DNA of 64,000 bases, from NCBI GenBank assembly GCA_013399115.1, contig VXAA01006527.1:203809-267808 (forward strand), in the 5' to 3' direction. This document shows, piece after piece, positions 26,437 through 38,340 of the stretch. The notes under the pieces were generated by a model. The model was not told where the DNA came from, did no database searches, and saw only the letters and a list, made by a program, of their open reading frames with translations. The position numbers were made by a program, and so were the translations under genes. Source of the DNA: Anseranas semipalmata. Lineage: Eukaryota > Chordata > Aves > Anseriformes > Anseranatidae. Numbering within the stretch: the stretch's first letter is position 1; every line of letters starts with the position of its first letter.

Positions 26437-27372
26437 CTTTAAAGATAAAAACACGGAAGATTAAAATGAAACAACACCAAAAATTAAGAACATAATTAAC
26501 AAGAAATTGGTCCTTCCTCCCCCACTTTGTATAGCCCCTACTGTAATGAGTATACATACAATCCTCAGATCAAAGATAAACGTTTTATTTTGAAACCGCT
26601 AAAGGACTAGCAATAAGGTAAAATTAATTTTAGAATCTGTAGGCAATATTCTAAGCAGCAGGAGAAACTAAGGATACTAGCTTGTGAATTTGCTGTCATC
26701 ATTTTCGAACAACATTTAACTTAATTACTACCTTTTTCACCTGGTAAATAAAAGACAATCGTGTTTATTTTTTTTTCTCTTTTAAACAACACTACACAGT
26801 ACTTTATGCCAAGTTACTAATCGATACTGCTTGCATGAAAGTGTTTCAGAAATTCGTCTAAAACTCTAACAAGCACGGGCAATTTTTGTCTGTTATTTCA
26901 GCACTTGAGAGCCTGGCCGCTGCGCAGCCCCTCAGCTGCTCCCGCACGCGCCCGTCAGACGGGGCAGAGCCAGCGCTCCCACCGCCCCGCCTGCCCTCGC
27001 CTCCCACGGCCGGTGCGCGTCGAGATGGCAGAGCCTTGGCTGTGTGACGATGGCCATTACAGCCCTGCTCTTTCACACACATTTAATAATAAGCAAACCT
27101 TTTTTATGCGATAAAAAATGAAATTAAAAATAAATATGAAATTACACTGCTACTATTACTACTACTTAATTATGATTTAGAATTATATCAGACCAGATCA
27201 TCCAGTAGTCTCAAACCTCGAGCTCCCAATTTATAAAACATGCTACAGCATTATTATGCTGACAAAAAAATATTGGAAAAAGAGGTATCTGACTCAGAAG
27301 TCATCTGTGTAGACACCTAAAACATTCCCATTCTACTTGTTAAATAGTAAGACTTTGAATTTAAATGCCCAC
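26437..27372 (-). other. NEK6 intron 2
   Basis: 936 nt, the shortest intron, bounded by GTGGG (27372 downward, a weaker donor than the others) and ATCTTTAAAG (ending at 26437). It contains a CG-rich patch at about 26920-27040. The rest is AT-rich with nothing recognisable. Confidence 0.75.
26920..27040. promoter_or_regulatory. CpG-rich patch inside NEK6 intron 2
   Basis: A short block dense in CG (gctcccgcacgcgcccgtcagacgggg, cacggccggtgcgcgtcgag) in AT-rich intron. It includes a local GCGCGTCGAG run. No coding or RNA signature is seen. Confidence 0.3.
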
Positions 27373-27513
27373 CTGAACTTTCTTTAACGCCACAGGCTTT
27401 CTGTCCAGAAGACAAGTTGCTTTGTAAACTTCACTGAATTGTCCTCGTCCAATCTTTTTCTCTATCTGAAAGTCTGCCAGTGTGCAGCGATATGGGTACG
27501 ACGTTAAATGTCT
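27373..27513 (-). CDS. NEK6: NEK6 coding exon 2 (start of kinase domain, glycine loop, catalytic lysine; residues 32-78)
   Basis: 141 nt, 47 codons, phase 0 at both ends. The acceptor is TTGAATTGAACAG (a weak pyrimidine tract) and the donor CAG then GTGGG. It reads RHLTSYPYRCTLADFQIEKK, then IGRGQFSEVYKATC, then LLDRKPVALKKVQ. The glycine-rich loop is GRGQFSEV (53-60). K75 in VALK is the ATP-anchoring lysine (human K74). LLDRKPVALKK is NEK6-like, while NEK7 has LLDGVPVALKK. Confidence 0.97.
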
Positions 27514-29509
27514 CTGTTCAATTCAAAAGAAATTTAATTAACGACCTACAAAAAGTGATAGCAAAACCAGAAACTTGCATTCCCAATCCATCTTCTGTAA
27601 GACGCCAAACTAGCAATCTCTAAGACTAATTGTATGCAGGAGGATAAGGATTGCCCAGCGAGAAAGACAAAGAAACCTGGTGTTGATAACACAACAACCA
27701 ACAGAGTGGTCCAGCCTTCCTTTCCTCACCTGCAGGTTTTTTTGTCCACTTCAGGCAGTGCTGCACCAGGGCAGCACACAATGCACAAGTGCAGCACACA
27801 ACTGCAAATGTGCGTAGCGACAGAGGCACCGCGCTGCTCCAACCTGCGCGCTGCAGGAGGATCGTGCGGTTCTCTGGAAGGAAGCACTCGGCTCATCTGC
27901 ATGCTGGAAGAGAATCTCCTGCTTTTGATTTAAAAAATAAGGGTTCTTCTTCAACAGACACATTGGTTTTCCAAATTTTGGCCTTCAAGACACAGCATGT
28001 GGCCCATAACAACTCCCTGCAATCATACTAAACAGCGGTATTTTCAACTAAAAGTTTGGCAAAGATGCAGTAGTGGATAATACTAACTGTCCTTGCAATT
28101 AAGCAAGAGCTTTCAAATCATATTCAAAGCCAGCCAATTTTTCTAATGCGTTATGAAAAAGGATTTCTGTTTTTGCGCAGTAAAAGTTACTGCAACCAGT
28201 AAACACCTTAAGTTCTGATCCACATTCTGCACTTGCTTAAAAATGTTAACCAAAGCCAAAACCTCAAACTAATAAGTAACAGCTATCCAAATTGTACAGA
28301 GCAGAGTTAAGAACTCCGAATACACATGGACTTCTGCTCTCATTTATGATGTTCAGGAATTTATTCTAGGCTCATCAGTCTATAGATAATTCTGACCAGA
28401 AATGCATTAATTCCTAGTAAATGCATTAGTAATTCAGTAAGCTGAATTAAGTTAAATGACTTTTCTAAAAAGGAAATGAAGTCTTGCCTTCCATATAAGT
28501 AACTAATTAGTCCCAAACTACCGTCTCCCTAGTTACACACCCTCTCATCAACTTTGCCTACTTGGCTCCCTTGGGAGGTGTCGATGCCCCCTTGGGAGCA
28601 GCCTCAGGTGAACATGCAGCCAGGCAGGTAGATGCAGCATAACGAGGACCAGGGGCTCCAGGGACTGGAATTGCTCCCTAGAGCCATTCCGGTCTCTTCT
28701 GTAATTAATGTGACCGCTAAACAATTTTTGAAAAAGAAATTATGAAAATTAATGACAAAGTTGCTGTGCATGCCAAGTAGACTATTTTTAAGCTTCAACA
28801 TCTTGAGCCATTTCAGAGTTCCCACCGAAAAATGCAACAAGCAATTAGCCAAGTACACAAGGGAAGTTGTGGGGACGATTTCCCAGGGATTCAGCTGTTG
28901 CTTAAGTTGAATCTTCGGCAGACAACCCCAGCACAAGTGTCCAGGAAGAGCAGGCCACAGAGGCTGGATGTTTAGGGAGATGACTATCGCTGCTAGTGTA
29001 ATTTCCTAATCCAGAGGGCTGGGAATGGAACTAAGACTTAAAATGCAGGTAGAGCTTTCAGTCCAGCAACTTTTACCAGTACTATGTACAAGCCAGTGTA
29101 AGGATGTCTTACAGTGTATATTTCTTAAAGCTGTTTGAACTTTTTTCCCTTTACAACAGAAAGAAAAATGATTACTATTCAACAATAAAAAAGTATCAAT
29201 CACAAATTTGAAAAAGCTTCTAAATGTAAAGGCTCGTGTGCTCTGAACTACAACCACAGTTATTTGGCAGTGGTTTTGTAAACAATGTTATGACATTCAG
29301 TGTTTTTAAGAAAACTCACCAGTAAAGTCTCCTAAATAGTCATTTCTGACCCACGAACTGCATCAATCAACCAAGCCAAGCTACTCTGAAAACCGCCATC
29401 TTTACAGCATCTTCATCGCAACGAACAGAGGAGAAATCCCCACGACAGAGTGCTACTCTACTGCAGGCGTGCTCGAGACAAAGATGAGGTTCCAGAAACC
29501 TTCTGACCA

Positions 29510-29650
29510 GAGGCGCAGACAGGCCCGAAGCAGGCACCACGCCGCCTCGCTGCTGCCTGCCCCGTGCCTCCAAGGGCCGCCTGTGGCGGGAGCTGCCCCG
29601 GCCCCGCTGCAGCCACGGGGAGACGGCCCTCGCCGAGCCGAGAGCTGAGG
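29510..29650. promoter_or_regulatory. CpG-rich patch inside NEK6 intron 1
   Basis: CG-dense sequence (cagaggcgcagacaggcccg, ccgctgcagccacgggg, cctcgccgagccg) with no recognised coding content. It is one of several short islands in this intron. Confidence 0.3.
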
Positions 29651-32035
29651 CTGAGGAACTGCAGAGAACACAGACACGCACTGCTGCAAGGTCCAGCCAG
29701 CGCCTGCTAATTAAAGTAGGCACATAATTGGATATTCAACTCCAGGCCATCAGCAGCTGCAGCTTTCCAGTTCAAGGTCCCTAAAAGGGCAAACCCACTC
29801 CTTTCCACGTGAAATGGCGCTTTGAGCAACTCTTTCTGAAGCGCCAAAGCCACAGGTAAATTTTTCCATCTATCGCTGTGAGCATTTAAATACCCTGACA
29901 CTGTGAGAAATGGCTTTCATTTCTCCAGGCTAACGGCAATACGACAAGAATTTTAATTCATGAACAATAAACTGCACGAACAACAAGGCTGCATTAGAAC
30001 TTGCAGTTATGCACAAAGGCCACTCTGAGGTAAATAAGAAGCTGATTTCCTCACGTATCTCGTTACGCTGTTCAGGGAGCGTTTCTCTTTCAAGAGGCAA
30101 GTTAGCCTCCCCTGCGCCCCGAAGCAAGCGCCGTCACCCCCAAACCGCACCACTGCCCCCGGCCGGGCCGCGCACGGCTGCGGTCAAAGCGTGCGTTAGC
30201 AAGCAAGGGAGGGTTACTGGCAGCACCTGTGCTGTGCTTGAAGCTATACTGTGTTTGTGAGCCATAACAGAGCAATGGGAACATTGAAATGAAAATGCAC
30301 AATTCATTCCTCTATTCAAATTTTGCAGTGTACACTATACACTAAAATGCAAGTATCCTTGTACCAACTGGGAAAAAAGTAGCCCACGGATCATCAGATG
30401 GAGAGCAGAATGTTAAGACAACACTACTTTATCATTACATACAGTCCCCTTTAAGTTATTAAACCAAAAAGAAGCCTGTCTTATTATCAATAAAGTGAGG
30501 CAACATAGGATGAAACCAAACAAGCAAATATTCAAAGCCTCATCCTTTGTAACTTTCTCAGTCTAAACTGGTGGCAGTCTCTCTTTGCAGAGATCGGATA
30601 AACAGTAACACTCATCAACATACAAGATAATAGCACAGCAACACTCACCTCATTCCAGGGAGTGCTAACAAAACATCAGTTTACCTGCATTTTTCTGCGC
30701 AATGAAATCACAAGCAGAATGTCTCAACACAAATATTTGTTCAACTTAGTTCCTGGTAACTAACCAGGAACATCTCAATTTCCTGGCCTCTTACATATGA
30801 ACCATTAAGTAAATTAGTTGAGGTGTCCAGTCAAAGCCTTTACCTAGTCAGAACAAAGGTGTCAGCACACAGAATTACAAACCACCTTTTCTGATTAAAA
30901 CGTAGAAGGAAATCAAAGCATTCCTTTAACTGTGAACGTGCACCTCCTCAGCTATGGCTCTGCTTGAGTTGTAAGAAAGTGTGAGCAAAAGTTTTTCTAC
31001 CTTGGAGTCAGCATTCAGAATAAAGGTAATACATGTAATGTGATTTTATGAAACACTACCACAAAGCTTTCTTCTTAAGAAAGAAATCCATACTGCAATC
31101 AAGGATGGTATCCATTTGGCCTTCATAAATCATTAAATTGTGTGTTTAAATCAAGAGTGTCTAAGTGCAAATTAGTATTTTAAGCATGTGCCTAGAAATA
31201 TTTAGCAACTTCTTAACTTGAAAGTATAAATAAATGTTAGTCAAGTGACAGGACCTATTTGTGTGCCCAAACCACTTTCCCATGGTTAGCATATAAAGTC
31301 TGCTTGCCGTGCTGGAGGTAACGCTGGGTGATGACCGGACACCTTAGCTGATACGTTCTGGCATCCTCCAGGACTACAGCTGCGCATTTACATATGCAAT
31401 GACCTAGATCTGCATTCGCTATCACAACCTATCAGACCTAATTAAAGTAATGGAGCTTTCATACGGGCTAGATGTTTGATTACAGTATAAGCCAGAGAGT
31501 GTGCTCAGGTTCGACCAAACCATATCAGAAAGCTCCCTCCTGACTGGGGCAGTCCGCTTTCCCATCCATCTGCTGGAAGTTAACCTTCTCTTGTGCTTTT
31601 CTGTACTTAAATGTAGCAGGGAACTCTTACAGATAATGTTACACACTTAGTATACCTAAGAAACATCAGCCTCCTCAGAATATCATCCCTGTAGTCTGGT
31701 CTTATATACATTTCATTTATGTCATGACTTTTCACAAGAGGAACTTTTTATTATTATTTTTTCTCAGAGTTTAACCACTAGAACTTTCCACAAAGCTGTC
31801 GAAGAACCAGTATCTACCTGTTCAAATAAACTATGACCTTTATTTCTGCAAATATAAGAGTTTTTATATACAAATTGTGTGTACAACTAGATACCACCAT
31901 TATCTTTGAACCTATTCATCAAAGCTAGATTTTCTCATTTTCAAGGAAGATTCAGGCTCAGTGAAGTGTTTGTGTCTGTACGAATATAAGCAACTATCTC
32001 TGCAGGGCAGGCTTCAAGGTCAATGATGGAGCTTA

Positions 32036-32086
32036 AAAGAAAAAAAAAAAAGAAAAAAAAAAGAAGAAATTGGAAGAAAAAAAAAG
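32036..32086. repeat. A/G low-complexity tract
   Basis: Interrupted A runs with single G and AAGAAG steps over about 50 bases in intron 1. Confidence 0.85.
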
Positions 32087-34864
32087 CAAACCACTAGAAG
32101 TCTAAAGACATTTTGAAAATTTGGCTGTTGGCACACTTTGGTTGGCAGGGCAGCTGTAGGAAGGGGACAGTCTGGAAAGAACTCATTTTGAGACAAAGGC
32201 TGTTCTCTTTATCCACACAATGAGGTCTCATTCTTCTAGTATTCTATTAAAAAAAAAAAAAAGCCAAAGTTTAAAGTTGATTAATTCCTCATTCAAATAA
32301 AGAGGCTATTCATTTTTCAGGAGAAACACAGAGATTATTCCAAGAACAAGCTATTCTGGACAACATCTCCAGCATACATGTCCTCTTTTAGATGTAATCA
32401 TTGATGCAAAAGCAAAAATTTCAAAGCTTGCAAAAGTATGTGGTGACAGCCTTCTGCAAAATACTTAAGGGAGAAGCTTGCCAGAACTTTCAGCCTCAAA
32501 TTTTGAGGTTTTATGAGAGTTTCTGCAAAACAGAATCAGCAAGGTTTTATAATATAAAAAACAAAGCAATACAATAAAAACTTCAGTTATTTTATCTTGC
32601 ATGCCCCTGAGCAGATACACTGCAATGATGAGAAATTAAATGAACAGGAGTCTTTACATACCAAATTATAAAGCAACCCAAGTAATTGCAGAGAATGATA
32701 ACATTAAAAGAATTCCTTGCTATATACTTGCTCTTTGCTGATAGGATGTAGTTTCTACTCATGGTTCCACATTTTCAGGGATGTCTGTCACAGTGCCACC
32801 AAAGAAATATCCTGAACTGTCTTCCTGACCGAGAGACTTGCTTCTCTAAGGAAAAGCGTCTCTAATATATTGATGCTCTGTAGCTGACTTGGCACTCTCC
32901 ATTCAAAGACACAGAGAACAAGGGAAAGCCATAGCCCCTCTGCTCTTGTGAATGTGAGACCAATAACTTTACCAATAAATAAATAATTCTCAAATAACAA
33001 GGGGAAAACCCGAGCAGTCCTGAGAGGACTGCCCCTGCGGCCCTTCGTGCAGCTGCGAACCTGGTGTTTCCGGCAGAAGACAGCACCGAGAGGTGAGACA
33101 GATAAAGACAAAAATGTCAGCAAAACACTGACCAGCTGAAAAGCAATGCTTGTAGGACTGCTTCTCCCAGAGGCGTGGGAAGAAAAAAAACAAGCCTGAG
33201 TGAGCCAAATAAATGGGAATGTTCACCGATAATTAACACTCGGGGTTTATACATTGTGCAATGTTGATTAATAATAAATTCAATTGTTCTACTGCTGTCT
33301 GAGCGCCATGTGGAAAACCAGCACTGGTCATCAGTCTGCACAAGTGACTACAAGGTCACACAATGCTTAGAGTATTTCTAATCAACCTAAAAATTGTTAA
33401 AGATTGGTTAACCAACAGTTAAAAAGTCAGACACTACAATCTTCAGATACCAATAAAAGCATCTTTCCTGTAGAGCCATGAAATGAAATATTCTTTAGAA
33501 GAGTAAAAACATACTCGCCCAATTAATTTTCTGAAATCTCATTAAAAAATTTAGCCTGACTAAGTCATACACTTCTGACCTGAATTTTAATTATCTTTAT
33601 GCTGGATATAAGTTTTTTTTCCTGATATTTGCAATGCATCATTAATTTTAAAGCAACTGTTTCCTTGCTTCTAAAGTGCATACTTCATCTGAATGACATT
33701 TACCGTAAACTAATTTCACCTTTAAAAGACATCTGTGATAGTAGATGGAGAAGCTTTAGCCCCTGCAGTTGAACACGTATACATTATAAGCAATGATTTA
33801 CTATCGACATCAGTGTTTCAGACCTTTTTACGATATCCCAAGTTGTACACCCATCTCCACTCAGTAATGCTTACCTGAAAAGAATTTCGTATACTTTGAG
33901 GTTGAAATTCCAGTGTGAATTTATGAGAACACTTTAGAACAGATTGATTAAAAAAGAACTTCTAAGCTCACAAGAGACGAGGAAACTTTTAAAAAGTGGA
34001 TTATCCTTCAAATGGGTAGTCAAGTAATTATTGAAAAATACATCAGGTTTTTCACTTTGCGGCTTCAAAACCAGACTACACAGTCATCGTAAGACATCCT
34101 TAACCTGAACCGTTACCTAGAATTTAAAGTTTGCTGAAGAACTTGGCTTGAATTTCAAAGTTTTAACATCTCTGCCAGCAGATATCTGTACTAGTTTATG
34201 ACAAGGAAAGAGAGAGATACCAGTCTGAAAACAGCAGACCACATATTCACATCAACAAAGGAATTCATATTAACACAAATAAGCTAAACACTTCCAAAAA
34301 CAAACTGAAGAGCCCCTGCTGCTAGATGACCAGTTCAAATCTACCTTGAACTACCAGACCAGAATGAAACTGCCGTGAGCAGCTCCACTAAGATGTGCGA
34401 GTATACCAAAGGAATGTTTAAAAGCAAGTTATTATGTTTATGTAGGACGAAAACTACATAAAACATTATAGCTGCATATTTCATATCACTGATTTATTCC
34501 TCAGGAACTCTCACTTCTTATTGCTACAAACACGAAGTAACTCAGAGGTTTCAATGACTGACACTTTCACTTAGGAACATTACTAGAATATGTTCTGTGT
34601 CGTGCTGATGAACTTCAGCAGGGGCAGGCCAGGCAGCCAGAAGCTAAACTGTGATTTTATACTCACTCTAACCAGAAAACTTCTAAATATGAAGCACTGC
34701 TCAAAACTATCATCCTATTACTAAACTACAGTAGTTAAAGACGGGAAGAAAGTCTGATACCCTCACTCATAGCTCCACACTAGTTACGTCACATTAGGTA
34801 ACTTGTTGTCTCTATCCTCTGTGAAATACAAGTAACACCTCTGTCAGCATGGGAAAATGCTTTA

Positions 34865-35040
34865 GAAGCGGCGCAGTTACAGAAGCCCCTAGCAGGGAGC
34901 GCCCGCCCGCGCTGGTCTCCCTGGGGACCGGAGACCGACGGGAAGGGCTGGCGGAAGAGCGGGCCCTCCCGTGCAAAACCGCTCCTCGCGCCCTGGGAAC
35001 GCCCGGGTTCCGTCCCTCCTGCTCTCACCCCTGCCCTGCA
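34865..35040. promoter_or_regulatory. CpG-rich patch inside NEK6 intron 1
   Basis: CG-dense block (agcgcccgcccgcgctgg, gaccggagaccgacggg, gctcctcgcgccc) about 1.8 kb downstream of coding exon 1. It could be part of the promoter-proximal regulatory landscape. No coding or RNA signature is visible. Confidence 0.3.
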
Positions 35041-35499
35041 CGGCACTTCTCGTAGACAAGCGTGGTCAAATTTTCCTTTCCAAACCTCTCCCTCATCCAC
35101 ACGCTATTATATAGCATGTCTACACTGCTTACAGCTTCCGAAGAAAGAAGTGATGTAACTTCAGATTCTTCCAGGTAATAGGTACCAGGAAATTGGAAAG
35201 AATATATAATTATGTCCCTGCAAAGTGGAAAATCAGAAATATGTAATAAGCAATTGTATCATGCCATCAGTGTAAGGTGGCCTGCCCTATAAATGCTACA
35301 ATTTTTTGTGAATTTCTAAACAGCATTTGCTGAGCAGAGGCGTTTTTCAGTTCTCTGGTAGATTGCATATTCAAAAAAAAAAAAAACAACAACAAAGGCT
35401 TCCTGCAATCCTAATTCCAGACTAGATCATTCTCAGAGCAGATAATATACTTAGAGACCTCCATTAACACAACTTGGACATTAACAGAGCTGAGGGGAG

Positions 35500-35800
35500 G
35501 TTTCACTGAACAATGACCATACAGCAAAATGAGCCCACTCAGCATCAGCATAACAGCAGAACATAGATTATTAGCTACTAATTACACTTAACTATGTCAT
35601 TACAAATTCTAACATGTGCTCCAAGATGCCATGAACGTATCTGCTGCACAGGAACACTTCCTAATCTTGTTCATGAAATAATTACAGGGGCTCTATCCTG
35701 CCAAATGAGGCAGTAATTAACCCTAATTGCTCAAAATGCAACTGGCTAATTCTGGGAGATTAATCAAGGGGATTCAGTTATTATTAAATGACTTAATATG
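35500..35800. promoter_or_regulatory. Candidate conserved enhancer block rich in TAAT homeodomain cores
   Basis: TAATTA occurs at 35579-35584 and 35714-35719 and TAATTG at 35724-35729. Further TAAT/ATTA cores appear in ctggctaattc, gattaatcaagg and ttattattaaatg. The density and the complex, non-repetitive texture resemble vertebrate conserved noncoding elements. AT-rich DNA produces such cores by chance, so conservation has to be tested. Confidence 0.3.
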
Positions 35801-36809
35801 ACAAATTGCTACATTAGGAGAGAGGAGCTTTGCTCCATACAATGTATTTTCCAAGCAGTGCTGCATAAGATTCATTCATTGTCATACTGTATGTGTAGGC
35901 AACTCGTTGCTTTCGCAAATGCTATCCTGGGTTTTGATACTGCTTTCCTAATAACTGCTCCTTGTTCAAGGAACCTTGAGCACCACTGGCCTGCACAGCT
36001 GGAACGACAAATTAACACCCACGTGCCCTCCCCAACGCAGCGTTACGCCACAGTCCCAATATTCTTCTTTCTAACAGCTTTTCCACGATGCTTTTTGTTC
36101 ACTCTTTAAAATACATACAGGTAAATCTCATCTGCTCTAAAATACAGCTAAACAGTCTAAAAAACGCAGCTTTTCAGAATTCATGAAATACAAGTCTCAC
36201 GATTCCAGTGAAGGTCTCGATGTTATTTTATTACAGGTCTAACTTTGCTTTATCCCACTGCTGCAGAAGGGTGGGAAGGGGAGGGGAGAGAGGGAGAGAA
36301 CAACTACAGTGGAAGTTGACGACAGTACAGACAAAATACACCACGGTAGAAATCTTCCAGAAACTCTCAGGAAATGAAGTCAGAAAGCCTACAGTTTCAT
36401 GTAGGATGAACTTTCTTGTTTTTTTTAACCATCTCTTCAGCATTTATTATTAATCTATACAAAGAAATAATGTACATTTATTCACTTACACTCAAAAACT
36501 GCTTTTCTTTGGCCTTTTCTTCAAAGAATCGAAGAGAAGAGAAAGCCAACACAGTCCATGTTTTTATAAGATGTTTTAAAAATAGTTGATTTAAGCAAGA
36601 TTTAAAGCATTTCCTTTTTCTCTTATCATCATCAAAAATTGGATTCAGGAAACTCTGGCCTGCAAAATCCCAAACTGGCTATACCCTAGAACTGCCATAA
36701 CTCTGCTACAAGCAAAGGAAAAGGGGAAAAAAAGCCTAAGTGCTAAGAACTCCATAGGCTTTATAGACGACGGGAAGAAAACCGAAGGGTTGAAGAGAGC
36801 CGCGCTCAC

Positions 36810-36902
36810 CTGCGGGTCGTGCTGGAACTCCTGGCCCGGCAGCTTGCAGAGCGCGCTGTTCTGGTCCCCGAGGTGGTGCGGGTGGTTGTGCTGCCCCTCC
36901 AT
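36810..36902 (-). CDS. NEK6: NEK6 coding exon 1 (start codon, variable N-terminus; residues 1-31)
   Basis: 93 nt, 31 codons, reading MEGQHNHPHHLGDQNSALCK then LPGQEFQHDPQ, with donor CAG then GTGAGC. The start context is ACCATGG (A at -3, G at +4). An in-frame TGA at 36924-36926, seven codons upstream, fixes this methionine as the most upstream usable start in this exon. Human NEK6 has a 30-residue counterpart (begins MAGQPGHM, ends DPQ), so both exon length and end match. The segment is poorly conserved between paralogues and is the part of the protein outside the kinase fold. Confidence 0.92.
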
Positions 36903-36937
36903 GGTAACATGCCAAACGCTGCCTCACTCTGCGGGAG
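36903..36937 (-). other. NEK6: Probable 5' UTR part of the first coding exon
   Basis: Upstream of the ATG the minus strand reads a pyrimidine-rich TTCTCTCTGGCGTTGCTTGCAG ending at 36938. This is a convincing splice acceptor, which would make the exon 36810-36937 and place a noncoding first exon further right. If this acceptor is not used, transcription may instead start in the CG-rich sequence just upstream. The in-frame TGA at 36924-36926 lies in this UTR. Confidence 0.5.
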
Positions 36938-38340
36938 CTGCAAGCAACGCCAGAGAGAAGCCTCATCAGTGCCGATCCGACGCCGAGAGCAAACATCTCT
37001 TCTAGGGGTGTGCCCACACGTGGCTGTGCATCAGGACGGCAAGAGCTGATTCCTCCCCCTCCTTCCCCCTCCGACCGACGAACGCATCCAGCTCGGGAGC
37101 AGCAGAACAGAACCCCACCAAGCAGCAGCCCCCCAGGAGCTTTGCTGGTCGCGGGCACACCCCAACGCGGGCACGGCCGCACGCGAGCGGAGGGAACGCA
37201 ACAGGTCAAGCTTACGCCCGCGCTCCGGAGGTTACACAACAAAGATATCTGTATCACAAATGTTACCGGGTATGTTTTCATAATAAGAAAAATAGCAGAA
37301 GAGGGGTTTATTCGCTCAGTGGTACGTTACCTGCAAAAAACCACTACTTTTCTCAACTCAAACACCAAGTCTAACAGCAGCAAGTGTTGCTTCCCCTGCA
37401 GCTACTGAGCCAGAGGATCCCTACAGCATCAGACCCTTAGCGGACCATTCCGGAAAGGCTAGCACATTTTCCATTTGGAAAACAAGAAAGAAAAAGAGAG
37501 AAAAAAAGCCACAGGGCCGTTGGAGCCATTTCTCCTGACAGTCAAAGTCCTTCCACCGAACCCCATCGTTTCGCCCAGCGCTGTCTGCCCACGGTCTCCC
37601 CCGTCTCCAACCAAGGCATCAGGCGATTCCGCCACCTTCCAAGCGCAGCGTTCGGCTAACGTGGAAGGAGCCAGTGCCCCCTGGGGCCCCCATACCGCCC
37701 CCACCCACTGCCCAGGCGGGGGCTGGCTTCTCGCCCTGTCCCCTCGCAGACACGTGCCGCATGCGGGAGCTCCCCTGCTCTGCCCAGCAAGCTCCGAGGC
37801 GCGAGGTGGCATTCCCCGGCGTGCACTTCTCCCTGGGCATCTCCCACGGAAAGGCCTTATTCTTCCCTTTTCTAAAGGGTACTGCACTAAAAAAACAACA
37901 CACCGTTCTCCTTTGGCACTTAATGCACAGATTGAGGATGGCTGACAGGTCCTAAACCAATCTCACCCTTGGACAGAGAACAATACAGCCTTAGATGGAG
38001 CAGCAGAGGGGAAAAAAATAAAAAAATCATAACATAAGCATTGCAAGTAGCACTCTGAGCAACTTTGAATGAGCCAATCTGATCCGACCACAAAATAACT
38101 TAGCTAGGATGGAAATTAAAGACCGAAGATTCAGCTGCCTTTTGGAAGGTCAAAAATGAACCAGCTGTACTGGTACAGGCTTTGTCGGGTACCAGTAACC
38201 CCCAGGGGGTCACCGGACATCCCCTTCCAACCTATTCTGAAGCATCACAGCAATCCTTGCGAACCGGGAGAGCAAATTACCAGCCACCAGTTCGGATTAT
38301 TTGGCCAGGCACCGACAGACCACAAGGCACCGAGCAGCCC
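36938..38340. other. 5' flank or 5' noncoding intron of NEK6, with CG-rich blocks
   Basis: About 36960-37210 is moderately CG-rich (gatccgacgccgag, cctccgaccgacgaacgc, acggccgcacgcgagcgg). About 37540-37860 is GC-rich but less CG-dense. A possible minus-strand donor (GGGC then GTAAGC, near 37212) could end a noncoding exon a few hundred bases above the 36938 acceptor; this is speculative. Open frames over 100 codons on both strands carry no known domain. Confidence 0.4.

Larger units (their letters stand above)
27514..36809 (-). other. NEK6 intron 1 (between coding exons 1 and 2)
   Basis: 9296 nt, bounded by GTGAGC (36809 downward) and GAATTGAACAG (ending at 27514). It contains CG-rich patches (about 29510-29650, 30110-30185, 34865-35040), an A/G low-complexity run (32036-32086) and a homeodomain-motif-rich block at 35500-35800. 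27520-29500, 30200-34750 and 35800-36800 are AT-rich with no recognisable exon, RNA gene or transposon. Confidence 0.75.
1..36937 (-). other. NEK6: NEK6 gene, 5' and central part (3' end off the left edge)
   Basis: Eight minus-strand exons join into one 278-codon frame that ends at an intact splice donor, so the gene continues left of position 1. Human NEK6 is 313 residues. The missing part corresponds to one final exon of about 36 residues that completes the C-lobe. Known role of the family: NEK6 is a small serine/threonine kinase, essentially a bare catalytic domain, activated by NEK9 in mitosis and acting in spindle assembly and cytokinesis. Exon lengths are 93, 141, 63, 111, 109, 108, 95 and 114 nt; junction phases are 0,0,0,0,1,1,0,0. 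Paralogue check: residues such as FEMMDAKARQDC, YLDSF, YFKKQ and FSLCQ match NEK6, where NEK7 (from memory) has FDLMDAKARADC, YYASF, HFKKQ and YSLCK. The identification is firm; the species is not determined. Confidence 0.96.

Noticed and set aside
1593..36902. NEK7 instead of NEK6
   Set aside because: Five diagnostic segments (exons 2, 3, 4, 5 and 8) match NEK6 and differ from NEK7. Only the activation-loop lysine is NEK7-like.
38216..38242. Possible CR1 retrotransposon 3' end (ccttccaacctattctg)
   Set aside because: It shares only a short phrase with the CR1 tail and lacks the terminal 8-bp repeats and any element body. Too weak to call.
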